From contig NZ_JABFAJ010000015.1 in the NCBI RefSeq assembly GCF_013085345.1, forward strand, positions 1 through 64,000: 64,000 nucleotides of DNA. The letters are read 5' to 3'. The position numbers and the translations under genes are program-made. Shown one piece after another: positions 36,637 through 44,155 of the stretch. The notes under the pieces are model-generated. The model was not told where the DNA came from. It ran no database searches and saw only the letters and a program-made list of their open reading frames with translations. Position 1 is the stretch's first letter. Each line of letters opens with the position of its first letter. This DNA comes from Isoptericola sediminis. Lineage in GTDB: Bacteria; Actinomycetota; Actinomycetes; Actinomycetales; Cellulomonadaceae.

Positions 36637-38778
36637 TCAGAAGCGACCTCCGGCACCGCCGCGGCCACCGCCGAAGCCACCACCGAAGCCGCCGCGGCCA
36701 CCGCCGCCGAAGCCGCCCATGCGCCCACGCCGTCGGCCGCCGCGCATCATCGAGTCGATGAGGATCCCGCCGAGGATCATGCCCCCGATGTCGGCGCCGC
36801 GGCGCGAGCCGACCGTGCCCTGGCCGGCGTCCCACCCGCCGGTGTCCTGCTGGGCCATCTGCGCGGCCTGCTGGCCGTAGCGCTCGGCCTGCTGTGCCGT
36901 GGCCAGCGCCGCCTGGGGGTCGCTCGCCTGCTGCTCGCGGGCCTGGGCGACCAGGCGTTCGGCCTCCGCCAGCCGGGTCCGGGCGTCGGGTCCGACGGCG
37001 CCGCGTCGCGTCGTCACGTAGTCCCGGGTGGATCGCAGGTGGGACTCGGTGCGCCCCAGGACGTCGCGCAGCAGCGCGCGGGCGCGGGCGTCGGCCTCGG
37101 AACGGTGCCGCGAGGGAGCCAGCGCGTCGTCGAGGGCGGCCTCGGCGGCGGCGAGTCGGCTCAGGGCGGCCAGAGGGTCGCCGCCGTCCTTGGCAGCACG
37201 GGCCTGGTCGACGGCGGCGCGGGCCTCGGCGGCCGCGTCGCGGACCCGGACGTCGTCCGGGGCGAGCCGGTCCGCGTCACCGATGTCGTGGGTGATCGAG
37301 GCGATGCCCGTGTCGAGGCTGGATCCCGCCGTCGCCAGGTCGTCGCCGGCGGTCGCCACGGCCTCGAGCAGGGTGACGGCCTGACCGAGCGCGTTCTGCG
37401 CGGCCCGGGCGTCGGCGACCGCGACGGCCCGGCGACGCCGGCGCACGGCGGCACGGCCGGACTCGATCATCTCGCGGGCGTTGGCGACCAGGGTCTCGGC
37501 CTGGTCGGGGTTGGTGCGGATCGAGGCCAGGGCCGTGTCCGGGTAGGTCGCCGTCAGTCCTGCCAAGGTGTGCCGGGCGAGCTCGACGCGGGCGGTGATC
37601 TCGGTGGCGCGCTGCTCGGCCTCGTCGAGGATCTCCGGCGCGCGGGCGCGGATGCGACGCAGCTCGTCGAACGCGTCGGTCTGCGCGTCCAGCGACGCGG
37701 CCGCGGTCTCGCACCGGGTGATGATCGCGGCCAGCTCGGCGTGCTCGCCCAGGGCGTCGCCCGGGGTCTCCTCGAGCACCTGCCGTTGGTGGAACGCCTC
37801 GGCGACCTCCTGGCGCGCGGCCTCCAGGGCGTCCCGGAACTCGCGGGTCTCCACGACGCCGAACTCGGCTTCGGCGAACGCGAGCTCCTGCTCGGAGGTC
37901 TTCACGGCGTCGTCCACGGCGACGAGGGCGCTGCCAGCACGACGCCGCATCTCCTCCAGACCGAGCCCGGCGAACCGTTCCAGGTCCGGGCCCGCGGCCT
38001 GGCGACGACCGGGGCGGCCGGCGGCGCCGACCACACGGCGGGCCCCTTCCGCGGCGCGGCGACGGCGGGCGGCCGCGGCAGCCGCGCCGCGCTCGGCGAG
38101 CTCGGCGTCCCGACGGCGTGCCCGGCGCACGAGGACGAACCCACCCACGACGACCACCAGGCCGATCGCGGCCCAGAGGACGACGTCGGGGATCCCTCCG
38201 CCGTCGTCCTGCCCGGCGCCGGTGCCCGTGGTGGCGCCGGACCCCCCGGTGGTGGCGAGCAGGGCGTCGACGGCGGCGACGGTCGCGCCGGCCCAGTCTT
38301 CGTCCCGCAGCCGGTCGACGGCGGCGTCCCGGACGGCGTCGAGCTGGCCGTCGGTGAGGTCGACGTTCTGGTCCCAGCTCATGCCGTACAGCCGGTCCTC
38401 GGTCGCGACGGCGAGGAGGAGGTCGTCGGTGCCGAGCCGGGCCTGGTTCGCCGTGGCGTCGGCCCACTCCCGGCCGTCCAGGCCGTCGAAGCGCTCGACG
38501 TAGACGACGAACAGCTGGTAGGAGGTGTCGGCGGCGAGCTCGTCGAGCGCGGACTGCACCTCGGCGGTGCCCTCCTCGTCGAGGACACCCGCGACGTCGG
38601 TGATGTCCCCGTCGAGCTCGGACAGCGGGGCCTCGGCGGCGACGTGTCCCACCGCGTGCGTCGGACCGGCGGTCAGGGCGACGAAGGCGGCTACCGCGGA
38701 TGCGAGCGTGAGGACGGCGACGACAGGTGAGACCGGACGTCGCCGCGCGGCCAGGAGGGACGGGGTCACGGTCTGCAT
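36637..38778 (-). CDS. TPM-domain membrane protein with long coiled-coil region and Gly-rich tail
   Basis: This 713-residue protein begins with a signal sequence (SPVVAVLTLASAVAAFVALTAGPTHA). An extracytoplasmic TPM domain follows (DITDVAGVLDEEGTAEVQSALDELAADTSYQLFVVYVERFDG), then a transmembrane helix (VVLWAAIGLVVVVGGFVLV) and a Lys/Arg-rich stop-transfer. About 430 residues of Ala/Glu/Arg-rich helix then form long coiled coils, and the protein ends in a Gly-Arg-Phe tail (GGFGGGGRGGFGGGF). TPM domains occur in photosystem-repair and envelope-stress proteins. The pairing with PspA suggests an envelope-stress module in which the cytoplasmic coils may contact PspA; this is inference. ATG 38778 is used; a TTG nine codons earlier is possible and no clear ribosome site decides. 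Confidence 0.85.
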   Translation of the reverse strand: MQTVTPSLLAARRRPVSPVVAVLTLASAVAAFVALTAGPTHAVGHVAAEAPLSELDGDITDVAGVLDEEGTAEVQSALDELAADTSYQLFVVYVERFDGLDGREWADATANQARLGTDDLLLAVATEDRLYGMSWDQNVDLTDGQLDAVRDAAVDRLRDEDWAGATVAAVDALLATTGGSGATTGTGAGQDDGGGIPDVVLWAAIGLVVVVGGFVLVRRARRRDAELAERGAAAAAARRRRAAEGARRVVGAAGRPGRRQAAGPDLERFAGLGLEEMRRRAGSALVAVDDAVKTSEQELAFAEAEFGVVETREFRDALEAARQEVAEAFHQRQVLEETPGDALGEHAELAAIITRCETAAASLDAQTDAFDELRRIRARAPEILDEAEQRATEITARVELARHTLAGLTATYPDTALASIRTNPDQAETLVANAREMIESGRAAVRRRRRAVAVADARAAQNALGQAVTLLEAVATAGDDLATAGSSLDTGIASITHDIGDADRLAPDDVRVRDAAAEARAAVDQARAAKDGGDPLAALSRLAAAEAALDDALAPSRHRSEADARARALLRDVLGRTESHLRSTRDYVTTRRGAVGPDARTRLAEAERLVAQAREQQASDPQAALATAQQAERYGQQAAQMAQQDTGGWDAGQGTVGSRRGADIGGMILGGILIDSMMRGGRRRGRMGGFGGGGRGGFGGGFGGGRGGAGGRF

Positions 38779-38913
38779 CGTGGCGCGACCGGGGGTGCGA
38801 CGCAATCCCGCAGCGGGTGAGGTTTGTGGCGGTTCCCGCCGTGACCCGGACGTGACCTGGGCCTGCTTCGATGCTCGTGGGCCGGGTCAGGGGACCCGCC
38901 GACCGACGACGGA

Positions 38914-39786
38914 ATGAGTGGACACGTGCTGAAGACCAGGATCACCGCCCTGCTGACGGCGGGCGCCGTCGGACTGACGCTGTCGGCCTGTGCGGGAGCG
39001 GACGACGAGGCGGTCGACCCCGCGGTGTCGGCCGCCGAGGCCGCGGCCACCGCCGAGGAGGCCACCGGCGGGCGCCCCGTGGCGGGCGACGTCGTCGAGC
39101 TCTCGGAGCGGATGGCGCAGGCCCAGGAGGGGCACTCCACCGTGCACGTGGAGAGCGGTATCGCGGGTGAGGCGGTCGAGCTCGCGGGGATGGACGGCGT
39201 CTACCAGAACGCGGACATCGTCCTGGGTGCCACGCTCGACGAGATGCGGATGCGCATGACCACCGACGCGATGGGGATGACGATCGAGGCCGTCATCGTC
39301 GACTCGACCATGTACATGGACATGAGCGGGTTCAGCGCCGGAGAGGTCGAGTACGTCGCGATCGACCTCGACGAGGCGCAGGAGGAGGCCGGCGTCGCCC
39401 AGGCGCTCGACCTCCTGGAGAACGCGGACCCCGCCGCGCAGGCCGAGATGATGGCCGACGCCGTGGAGTCCTTCGAGTACGTCGGGACCGAGCAGGTCGG
39501 GGGCACGGAGCTCGACGTCTACGCGGTGACGATCGACGCGGCCGAGGCCTTCGACCCCGCCCTGCTCGGCGTCGACCGGTCGACGCTCGACGAGATGGAC
39601 GAGACCCCGGTGGACATGGTGTTCCGGCTGGACGGGGACGGCCTGCCGGTGTCCTTCGACATGACGATGACGGTCGAGGGCCAGGAGGTCGTGCTGACGA
39701 CCACCTACTCCGACTGGGGCAAGGACGTCAGCATCGAGGCGCCGCCGGCCGACCAGGTCGCGGACTACGAGGAGATGATGGGCTGA
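38914..39786 (+). CDS. Exported lipoprotein, LppX/LprG-like
   Basis: The 290-residue protein has a signal peptide (TRITALLTAGAVGLTLSA) ending in lipobox LSAC, an Ala/Glu-rich linker, and a beta-rich domain with alternating segments such as MRMTTDAMGMTIEAVIVDSTMYMDMSG and MVFRLDGDGLPVSFDMTMTV. This pattern resembles the LppX/LprAFG lipid-carrier lipoproteins of actinobacteria, though similarity is judged by eye. The start is ATG 38914, or GTG 38926 four codons later. It is unusually rich in Met, Glu and Asp. It is divergent from the TPM-domain gene and convergent with the AI-2E transporter gene. Confidence 0.75.
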   Translation: MSGHVLKTRITALLTAGAVGLTLSACAGADDEAVDPAVSAAEAAATAEEATGGRPVAGDVVELSERMAQAQEGHSTVHVESGIAGEAVELAGMDGVYQNADIVLGATLDEMRMRMTTDAMGMTIEAVIVDSTMYMDMSGFSAGEVEYVAIDLDEAQEEAGVAQALDLLENADPAAQAEMMADAVESFEYVGTEQVGGTELDVYAVTIDAAEAFDPALLGVDRSTLDEMDETPVDMVFRLDGDGLPVSFDMTMTVEGQEVVLTTTYSDWGKDVSIEAPPADQVADYEEMMG

Positions 39787-39798
39787 CCACGTCGCGTG

Positions 39799-39839
39799 GC
39801 GCCGGGCCGGCGCTTCACTCCAGACCGTCGGCCCGGCGC
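39799..39839. terminator. Terminator between the lipoprotein and AI-2E permease genes
   Basis: A perfect 10-bp inverted repeat, GCGCCGGGCC with GGCCCGGCGC, has a 21-nt loop and overlaps the last codons of the convergent minus-strand gene. Confidence 0.5.
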
Positions 39840-41059
39840 TCGTCGACGGTGCGCGCGGCCTCCTGGGCGGCACGCAGGTTGCGGGACCGGCGTGACCCCT
39901 TCGGCGGCTGCCGGCCCGGGTCGCGCAGCATGTCGGAGTCGACGAGCTCGTGCCGGGTCAGGTAGGTGTTGGCGACGGCCTGGATGGTAGCGGCGATCGG
40001 CAGCGACAGGAAGGCACCCAGCGCCCCGAACACCGCGCCGAAGGCCAGCACGACGACGAAGCTGACCGCCGGGTTCATCTCCAGCGCGCGGGCGGAGATC
40101 TTGGGCGAGAAGTACAGGTTCTCGAGCTGCTGGTAGGCGATGATGAACGCCAGCACGGCGACCGCCTGCGGCACCCCCTGCGACGTCAGGGCGACGGCCA
40201 CCGGCAGCGCCCCGCCGATGTAGGTGCCGATCGTGGGGATGAACTGCGAGACCAGGCCGGTGAACAGGGCCAGGGGCAGGGCGTAGGGCGTGCCCAGGAT
40301 CACCAGGAACACGGCGGTGAACGCCGCGGACAGCGCCGCGAGCACCACCCGGGAGCTGATGAAGTCCGAGACCTTCACCTGCGTGATCTCCCACAGGCGC
40401 AGCACCTCGGTCTGCCGGTCCGGGCGGAGCCAGCGGCACACCGCCACCCGGAACCGCGGGCCCGCTGCCAGGAGGTAGTAGGTGACGAGGCCGATCGTCA
40501 GGGCGGCGAACACGAACCCGACGATGGTGGTGCCGACGGCGAGGGTGCCGGAGGCGACGTCGGAGCCGTACTCCTGGACGAGCTGCTGCAGCAGGTCGTC
40601 GGAGGACGGCAGGTCGACGTCGAGGTTGGCCTGCAGACGTTCCTGGGCCGCCACGTACACGTCGGGCAGGGTGCCCACGAGCTGGATCAGCTGCTGGATG
40701 AAGAGGTTGCCGAACAGCGCCAGGATGCCGAGCCCGAGGATCACGGACCCGAAGAACGCGGCGGCGGCCGCGGCTCCCCGTCGCCAGCCGTGCCGCACGA
40801 GCCACACGACGACCGGTTCGAGGGCGAGCGCGAGGAACCCCGCGATGAGCAGGTAGACGAGGACGGTGTTGAGCTGCTGGATCGCGCCCCAGACCCAGAT
40901 GGCGGCGAAGACGGCGACGGCGCCCATGAGGAGCACGCGCGGTACCCAGCGCGGGGGTCGGCTCGTGTCGTGCTGGAGCGGACGGTCGGTCCCCTCCCCG
41001 GTGCCGTCGTCCGGGGCAGGGGGCGCGGTCTCGCGGTCCGCGGCGGCGTCGTCGGCCAT
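39815..41059 (-). CDS. AI-2E-family (PerM) transporter
   Basis: This 414-residue membrane protein of the AI-2 exporter/PerM superfamily has about eight transmembrane helices. Family landmarks are NTVLVYLLIAGFLALALEPVVVWL, then QFIPTIGTYIGGALPVAVAL and YQQLENLYFSPKISARALEMNPAVSF, and near the end LGAFLSLPIAATIQAV. Despite the name, members export varied small molecules or ions, and no substrate can be assigned. Both ends are charged cytoplasmic tails. ATG 41059 lies six bases after a minus-strand TACGGT box (41066-41071), so the mRNA is probably leaderless. Confidence 0.92.
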   Translation of the reverse strand: MADDAAADRETAPPAPDDGTGEGTDRPLQHDTSRPPRWVPRVLLMGAVAVFAAIWVWGAIQQLNTVLVYLLIAGFLALALEPVVVWLVRHGWRRGAAAAAAFFGSVILGLGILALFGNLFIQQLIQLVGTLPDVYVAAQERLQANLDVDLPSSDDLLQQLVQEYGSDVASGTLAVGTTIVGFVFAALTIGLVTYYLLAAGPRFRVAVCRWLRPDRQTEVLRLWEITQVKVSDFISSRVVLAALSAAFTAVFLVILGTPYALPLALFTGLVSQFIPTIGTYIGGALPVAVALTSQGVPQAVAVLAFIIAYQQLENLYFSPKISARALEMNPAVSFVVVLAFGAVFGALGAFLSLPIAATIQAVANTYLTRHELVDSDMLRDPGRQPPKGSRRSRNLRAAQEAARTVDERRADGLE

Positions 41060-41112
41060 GCTGGCACCGTAGTTCGCGGTGTGCCCCCGTGCCTCCTCGA
41101 CGCCCGGACCGG

Positions 41113-42099
41113 CTACTGCGGGGCGGCGGCGCGCAGCTTCTCGAGCAGCGGTCCGGCGGCCTGCGCTAGAAACTGCTCCTGCTTCTCATCGCCGATCTGA
41201 TGCAGTGCGATGTCGGTGAATCCGGCCTCCCAGTACGCCGACACGGCGTCGACCACGGCGTCCAGGTCGGGGCCGCAGGTGATCGACGACGCGACGTCGT
41301 CAGGGCGGACGAAGGAGCTCGCGAGGCCGAAGGCTTCCGTCGTCGGGAGGTTGGCGTTGACCGGCCAGCCGAGCCCGAACCAGCGGAACTGGTCGTGCGC
41401 CCGTTCGACGGCGGCATCGCGGTCGGGGTCCCATGAGATCGGTACCTGCGCGAACTTGCGTGACGCGGGCAAGTCGGCCGCGTCGCGCTCCGCGTCCCAC
41501 TGCTCCAGGAGTGCGGACTGCGATTCGGTCGCGATGACGTGGTCGGCGAGAGTCGCGAACTGACCCACGGACTGCCCTCCGGAGACGGCGACGCCGATCC
41601 CGACCGGGTCGTCCGGCAGGTCCCACAACCGTGCGGAGTCGACCTGGAAGTGGTCCCCGCGGAAGCTCATGAGGTCTCCCTGGAACAGCGCGCCGATGAT
41701 CTGCACCGCCTCGGTGAGCATCTCGTGGCGTTCGTCGACCGCCGGCCATCCCGCGCCCACCACGTGCTCGTTGAGGTTCTCGCCGGCGCCCAGGCCGAGG
41801 GTGAACCGCCCCTCGGACAGGAGCCCCGTCGTGGCCGCCTTCTGGGCGACAACGGCGGGGTGGTAGCGAAGCGTCGGGCAGGTCACGAAGGACATCAGCC
41901 CGGTCCGCCGCGTCGCGTGGGCCACAGCGCCGAGCACGCTCCACGCGTACGGCGAGTGCCCCTGGGAGTCGAGCCAGGGGAAGTAGTGGTCGCTCATCAC
42001 CTCGAAGTCGAAGCCGACCTCCTCAGCACGCACGGCGTAGTCGACGAGGTCACGCGGGCCGGACTGCTCGGTCATGAGGGTGTACCCGAATCTGGTCAT
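41113..42099 (-). CDS. F420-dependent (LLM class) oxidoreductase, glucose-6-phosphate dehydrogenase-like
   Basis: The 328-residue TIM-barrel luciferase-like monooxygenase-fold protein starts MTRFGYTLMTEQSGPRDLVDYAVRAEEVGFDFEVMSDHYFPWLDSQG. This closely matches the F420-binding subgroup that includes F420-dependent glucose-6-phosphate dehydrogenase-like enzymes. Later landmarks are TCPTLRYHPAVVAQKAAT, LGLGAGENLNEHVVG and VSGGQSV. It should transfer hydride between an alcohol-like substrate and F420; the substrate is unknown. It lies 53 bases downstream of the XPB helicase gene on the same strand, but its codon use and G+C look slightly lower, so cotranscription is uncertain. Confidence 0.88.
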   Translation of the reverse strand: MTRFGYTLMTEQSGPRDLVDYAVRAEEVGFDFEVMSDHYFPWLDSQGHSPYAWSVLGAVAHATRRTGLMSFVTCPTLRYHPAVVAQKAATTGLLSEGRFTLGLGAGENLNEHVVGAGWPAVDERHEMLTEAVQIIGALFQGDLMSFRGDHFQVDSARLWDLPDDPVGIGVAVSGGQSVGQFATLADHVIATESQSALLEQWDAERDAADLPASRKFAQVPISWDPDRDAAVERAHDQFRWFGLGWPVNANLPTTEAFGLASSFVRPDDVASSITCGPDLDAVVDAVSAYWEAGFTDIALHQIGDEKQEQFLAQAAGPLLEKLRAAAPQ

Positions 42100-42152
42100 C
42101 CGACCACGCTGGTCGAGGTCGAGTGACCCCGCATCTCGGGCTGACCCGCCCT

Positions 42153-43832
42153 CTACTGCACAGCGTCCAGGTCCTCGGCGTCGACGATGCGGTAGGCGTA
42201 CCCCTGCTCGGCGAGGAACCGCTGGCGGTGCGCCGCGAAGTCCTGGTCGACGGTGTCGCGGGCGACGACGGCGTAGAAGTGCGCCGTGCGGCCGTCCTGC
42301 TTGGGGCGCATGACCCGGCCCAGGCGCTGGGCCTCCTCCTGCCGGGAGCCGAAGGACCCGGAGACCTGGATCGCCACGGACGCCTCGGGCAGGTCGATGG
42401 AGAAGTTCGCGACCTTGCTCACCACGAGCCGGGAGATCTCCCCGGCGCGGAACGCGGCGAACAGCTTCTGGCGCTCGCGGACGGTCGTCGACCCGGTGAT
42501 CAGCGGCGCGTCGAGGTGCGCGGCCAGCTCCTCGAGCTGGTCGATGTACTGGCCGATGACCAGCACCTGGTCGTCGGGGTGGTCGGCCACGATCTGCTCG
42601 ACGACGCGGTTCTTGCCCGGGGCGCAGGCGGCGAGCCGGTACTTGTCCTCCGGCTCGGCCGTCGCGTAGAGCATGCGCTCGTGCTCGGGCAGGGTGAGCC
42701 GCACCTCGACGCAGTCGGCCGGGGCGATGTACCCCTGGGCCTCGATGTCCTTCCACGGGGCGTCGTAGCGCTTGGGCCCGATGAGCGAGAACACCTCGTC
42801 CTCGCGGCCGTCCTCGCGCACGAGCGTGGCCGTCAGGCCGAGCCGGCGGCGGGCCTGCAGGTCGGCGGTCATGCGGAAGATCGGGGCGGGCAGCAGGTGC
42901 ACCTCGTCGTAGACGATGAGGCCCCAGTCGCGGGCGTCGAGCAGCTCCAGGTGGGTGTAGACGCCCTTCCGCTTGGTCGTCAGCACCTGGTAGGTCGCGA
43001 TGGTGACGGGGCGGATCTCCTTGCGGGAGCCCGAGTACTCGCCGATCTCGTCCTCGGTGAGCGAGGTGCGGCGCACCAGCTCGTCGCGCCACTGGCGCGC
43101 GGAGACGGTGTTGGTCACCAGGATCAGCGTGGTCGTCTTCGCCTCGGCCATGGCCCCGGCGCCGACGATCGTCTTGCCGGCGCCGCAGGGCAGCACGACG
43201 ACGCCGGACCCGCCGTGGAAGAACCCGTCGACGGCCTGCTGCTGGTAGGGCCGCGGCGTCCAGTCGGCGGCCTCCTCGCCCGGGTAGACGGGCGTCGTGG
43301 TGGTGCGCAGGTCGATCGCGTGCGCCTCGCCGTCGACGTACCCGGCGAGGTCCTCGGCGGGCCAGCCGAGCTTGACCAGGGCCTGCTTGAGGTTGCCGCG
43401 CTCGGAGGGGTGCACGACGACGCTGCTCGGGTCGATCTTCTCGCCCACGAGGCCGGTGGTCCGCTTGGACTTGAGCACCTCGGCGAGCACGGCGGCGTCG
43501 GTGGACTCCAGCACGAGCCCGTGCGTGGGGTGCGAGTGCAGCGTCAGGCGGCCGTAGCGGCCCATCGTCTCGGCGACGTCGACCAGCAGCGAGTGCGGGA
43601 CGGGGTAGCGCGAGTACGCGATGAGCGTGTCGACGACCTGCTCGGCGTCGTGACCGGCCGCCCGGGCGTTCCACAGCCCCAGGTTGGTCAGCCGGTAGGT
43701 GTGCACGTGCTCGGGGGCGCGCTCGAGCTCGGCGAACGGCGCGATGGCGCGGCGCGCCTCCTCGGCGCGCGCGTGGTCGACCTCGAGCAGGATCGACTTG
43801 TCGCTCTGGACGATCAGGGGGCCGTCGGGCAT
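42153..43832 (-). CDS. XPB/Ssl2-type DNA repair helicase
   Basis: This 559-residue superfamily 2 helicase has an N-terminal XPB damage-recognition-like region (ILLEVDHARAEEARRAIAPFAELERAPEHVHTYRLTNLGLWNARAAG). Motif I is LPCGAGKTIVG, motif Ia is LVTNTVSARQW, motif II is VYDEVHLLPAP (DEVH), motif III is GLTATLVRED, the RED motif is present in that last segment, and motif VI is QEEAQRLGRVMRPK. Bacterial XPB unwinds 3'-5' and partners with nucleases in nucleotide-excision-like repair. ATG 43832 has GAAGGA upstream; starts further upstream only add Arg/Pro-rich residues. Its neighbour across the palindromic gap encodes a Helicase_C_3 protein. Confidence 0.95.
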   Translation of the reverse strand: MPDGPLIVQSDKSILLEVDHARAEEARRAIAPFAELERAPEHVHTYRLTNLGLWNARAAGHDAEQVVDTLIAYSRYPVPHSLLVDVAETMGRYGRLTLHSHPTHGLVLESTDAAVLAEVLKSKRTTGLVGEKIDPSSVVVHPSERGNLKQALVKLGWPAEDLAGYVDGEAHAIDLRTTTTPVYPGEEAADWTPRPYQQQAVDGFFHGGSGVVVLPCGAGKTIVGAGAMAEAKTTTLILVTNTVSARQWRDELVRRTSLTEDEIGEYSGSRKEIRPVTIATYQVLTTKRKGVYTHLELLDARDWGLIVYDEVHLLPAPIFRMTADLQARRRLGLTATLVREDGREDEVFSLIGPKRYDAPWKDIEAQGYIAPADCVEVRLTLPEHERMLYATAEPEDKYRLAACAPGKNRVVEQIVADHPDDQVLVIGQYIDQLEELAAHLDAPLITGSTTVRERQKLFAAFRAGEISRLVVSKVANFSIDLPEASVAIQVSGSFGSRQEEAQRLGRVMRPKQDGRTAHFYAVVARDTVDQDFAAHRQRFLAEQGYAYRIVDAEDLDAVQ

Positions 43833-43972
43833 GCGTGTCCTTCCGCGGGGCAGGCGTCCAGGATGCCAACGCACCGGCCGCCCGTCGTGTTCCTGCGGGC
43901 GGTGAGCGGCGCGAGGGGGCGGATGTCGATTCCGTACCTGTCGGCGGTCCGTGAACCGTGACCGCTGCGTAC

Positions 43973-44019
43973 GCACCAGTCACGGATGGCGTGAGATTCA
44001 CGTTATCCGTGACTGGTGC
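43973..44019. repeat. Large single-copy palindrome in the XPB upstream gap
   Basis: GCACCAGTCACGGAT (43973-43987) pairs perfectly with ATCCGTGACTGGTGC (44005-44019), and the loop holds a second hairpin CGTGA-gat-TCACG. More CCGTGA copies lie just before it (about 43949-43962). This 323-bp gap (43833-44155) between the 5' end of xpb and the 3' end of the Helicase_C_3 gene has no gene. The palindrome could terminate the upstream gene or act as an operator for xpb. Confidence 0.8.
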
Positions 44020-44155
44020 GCGCCACGGTGTTGTGGATCCTGCGGAGCGCACAGCCCCCAGATCGAGTGTCGCCCGGAGCCGGGTCGTGCCGAGCTGGTC
44101 GTCCCGACGACCATCGGCGTCTCCCACGGCGGACCCGGTCGACCGGCCCGGAGGC

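Noticed and set aside
41113-44127. A 1004-codon open frame that joins the LLM oxidoreductase to upstream sequence
   Set aside because: Only the part from ATG 42099 matches the LLM family; the upstream half lies over the XPB gene in another frame and looks random.
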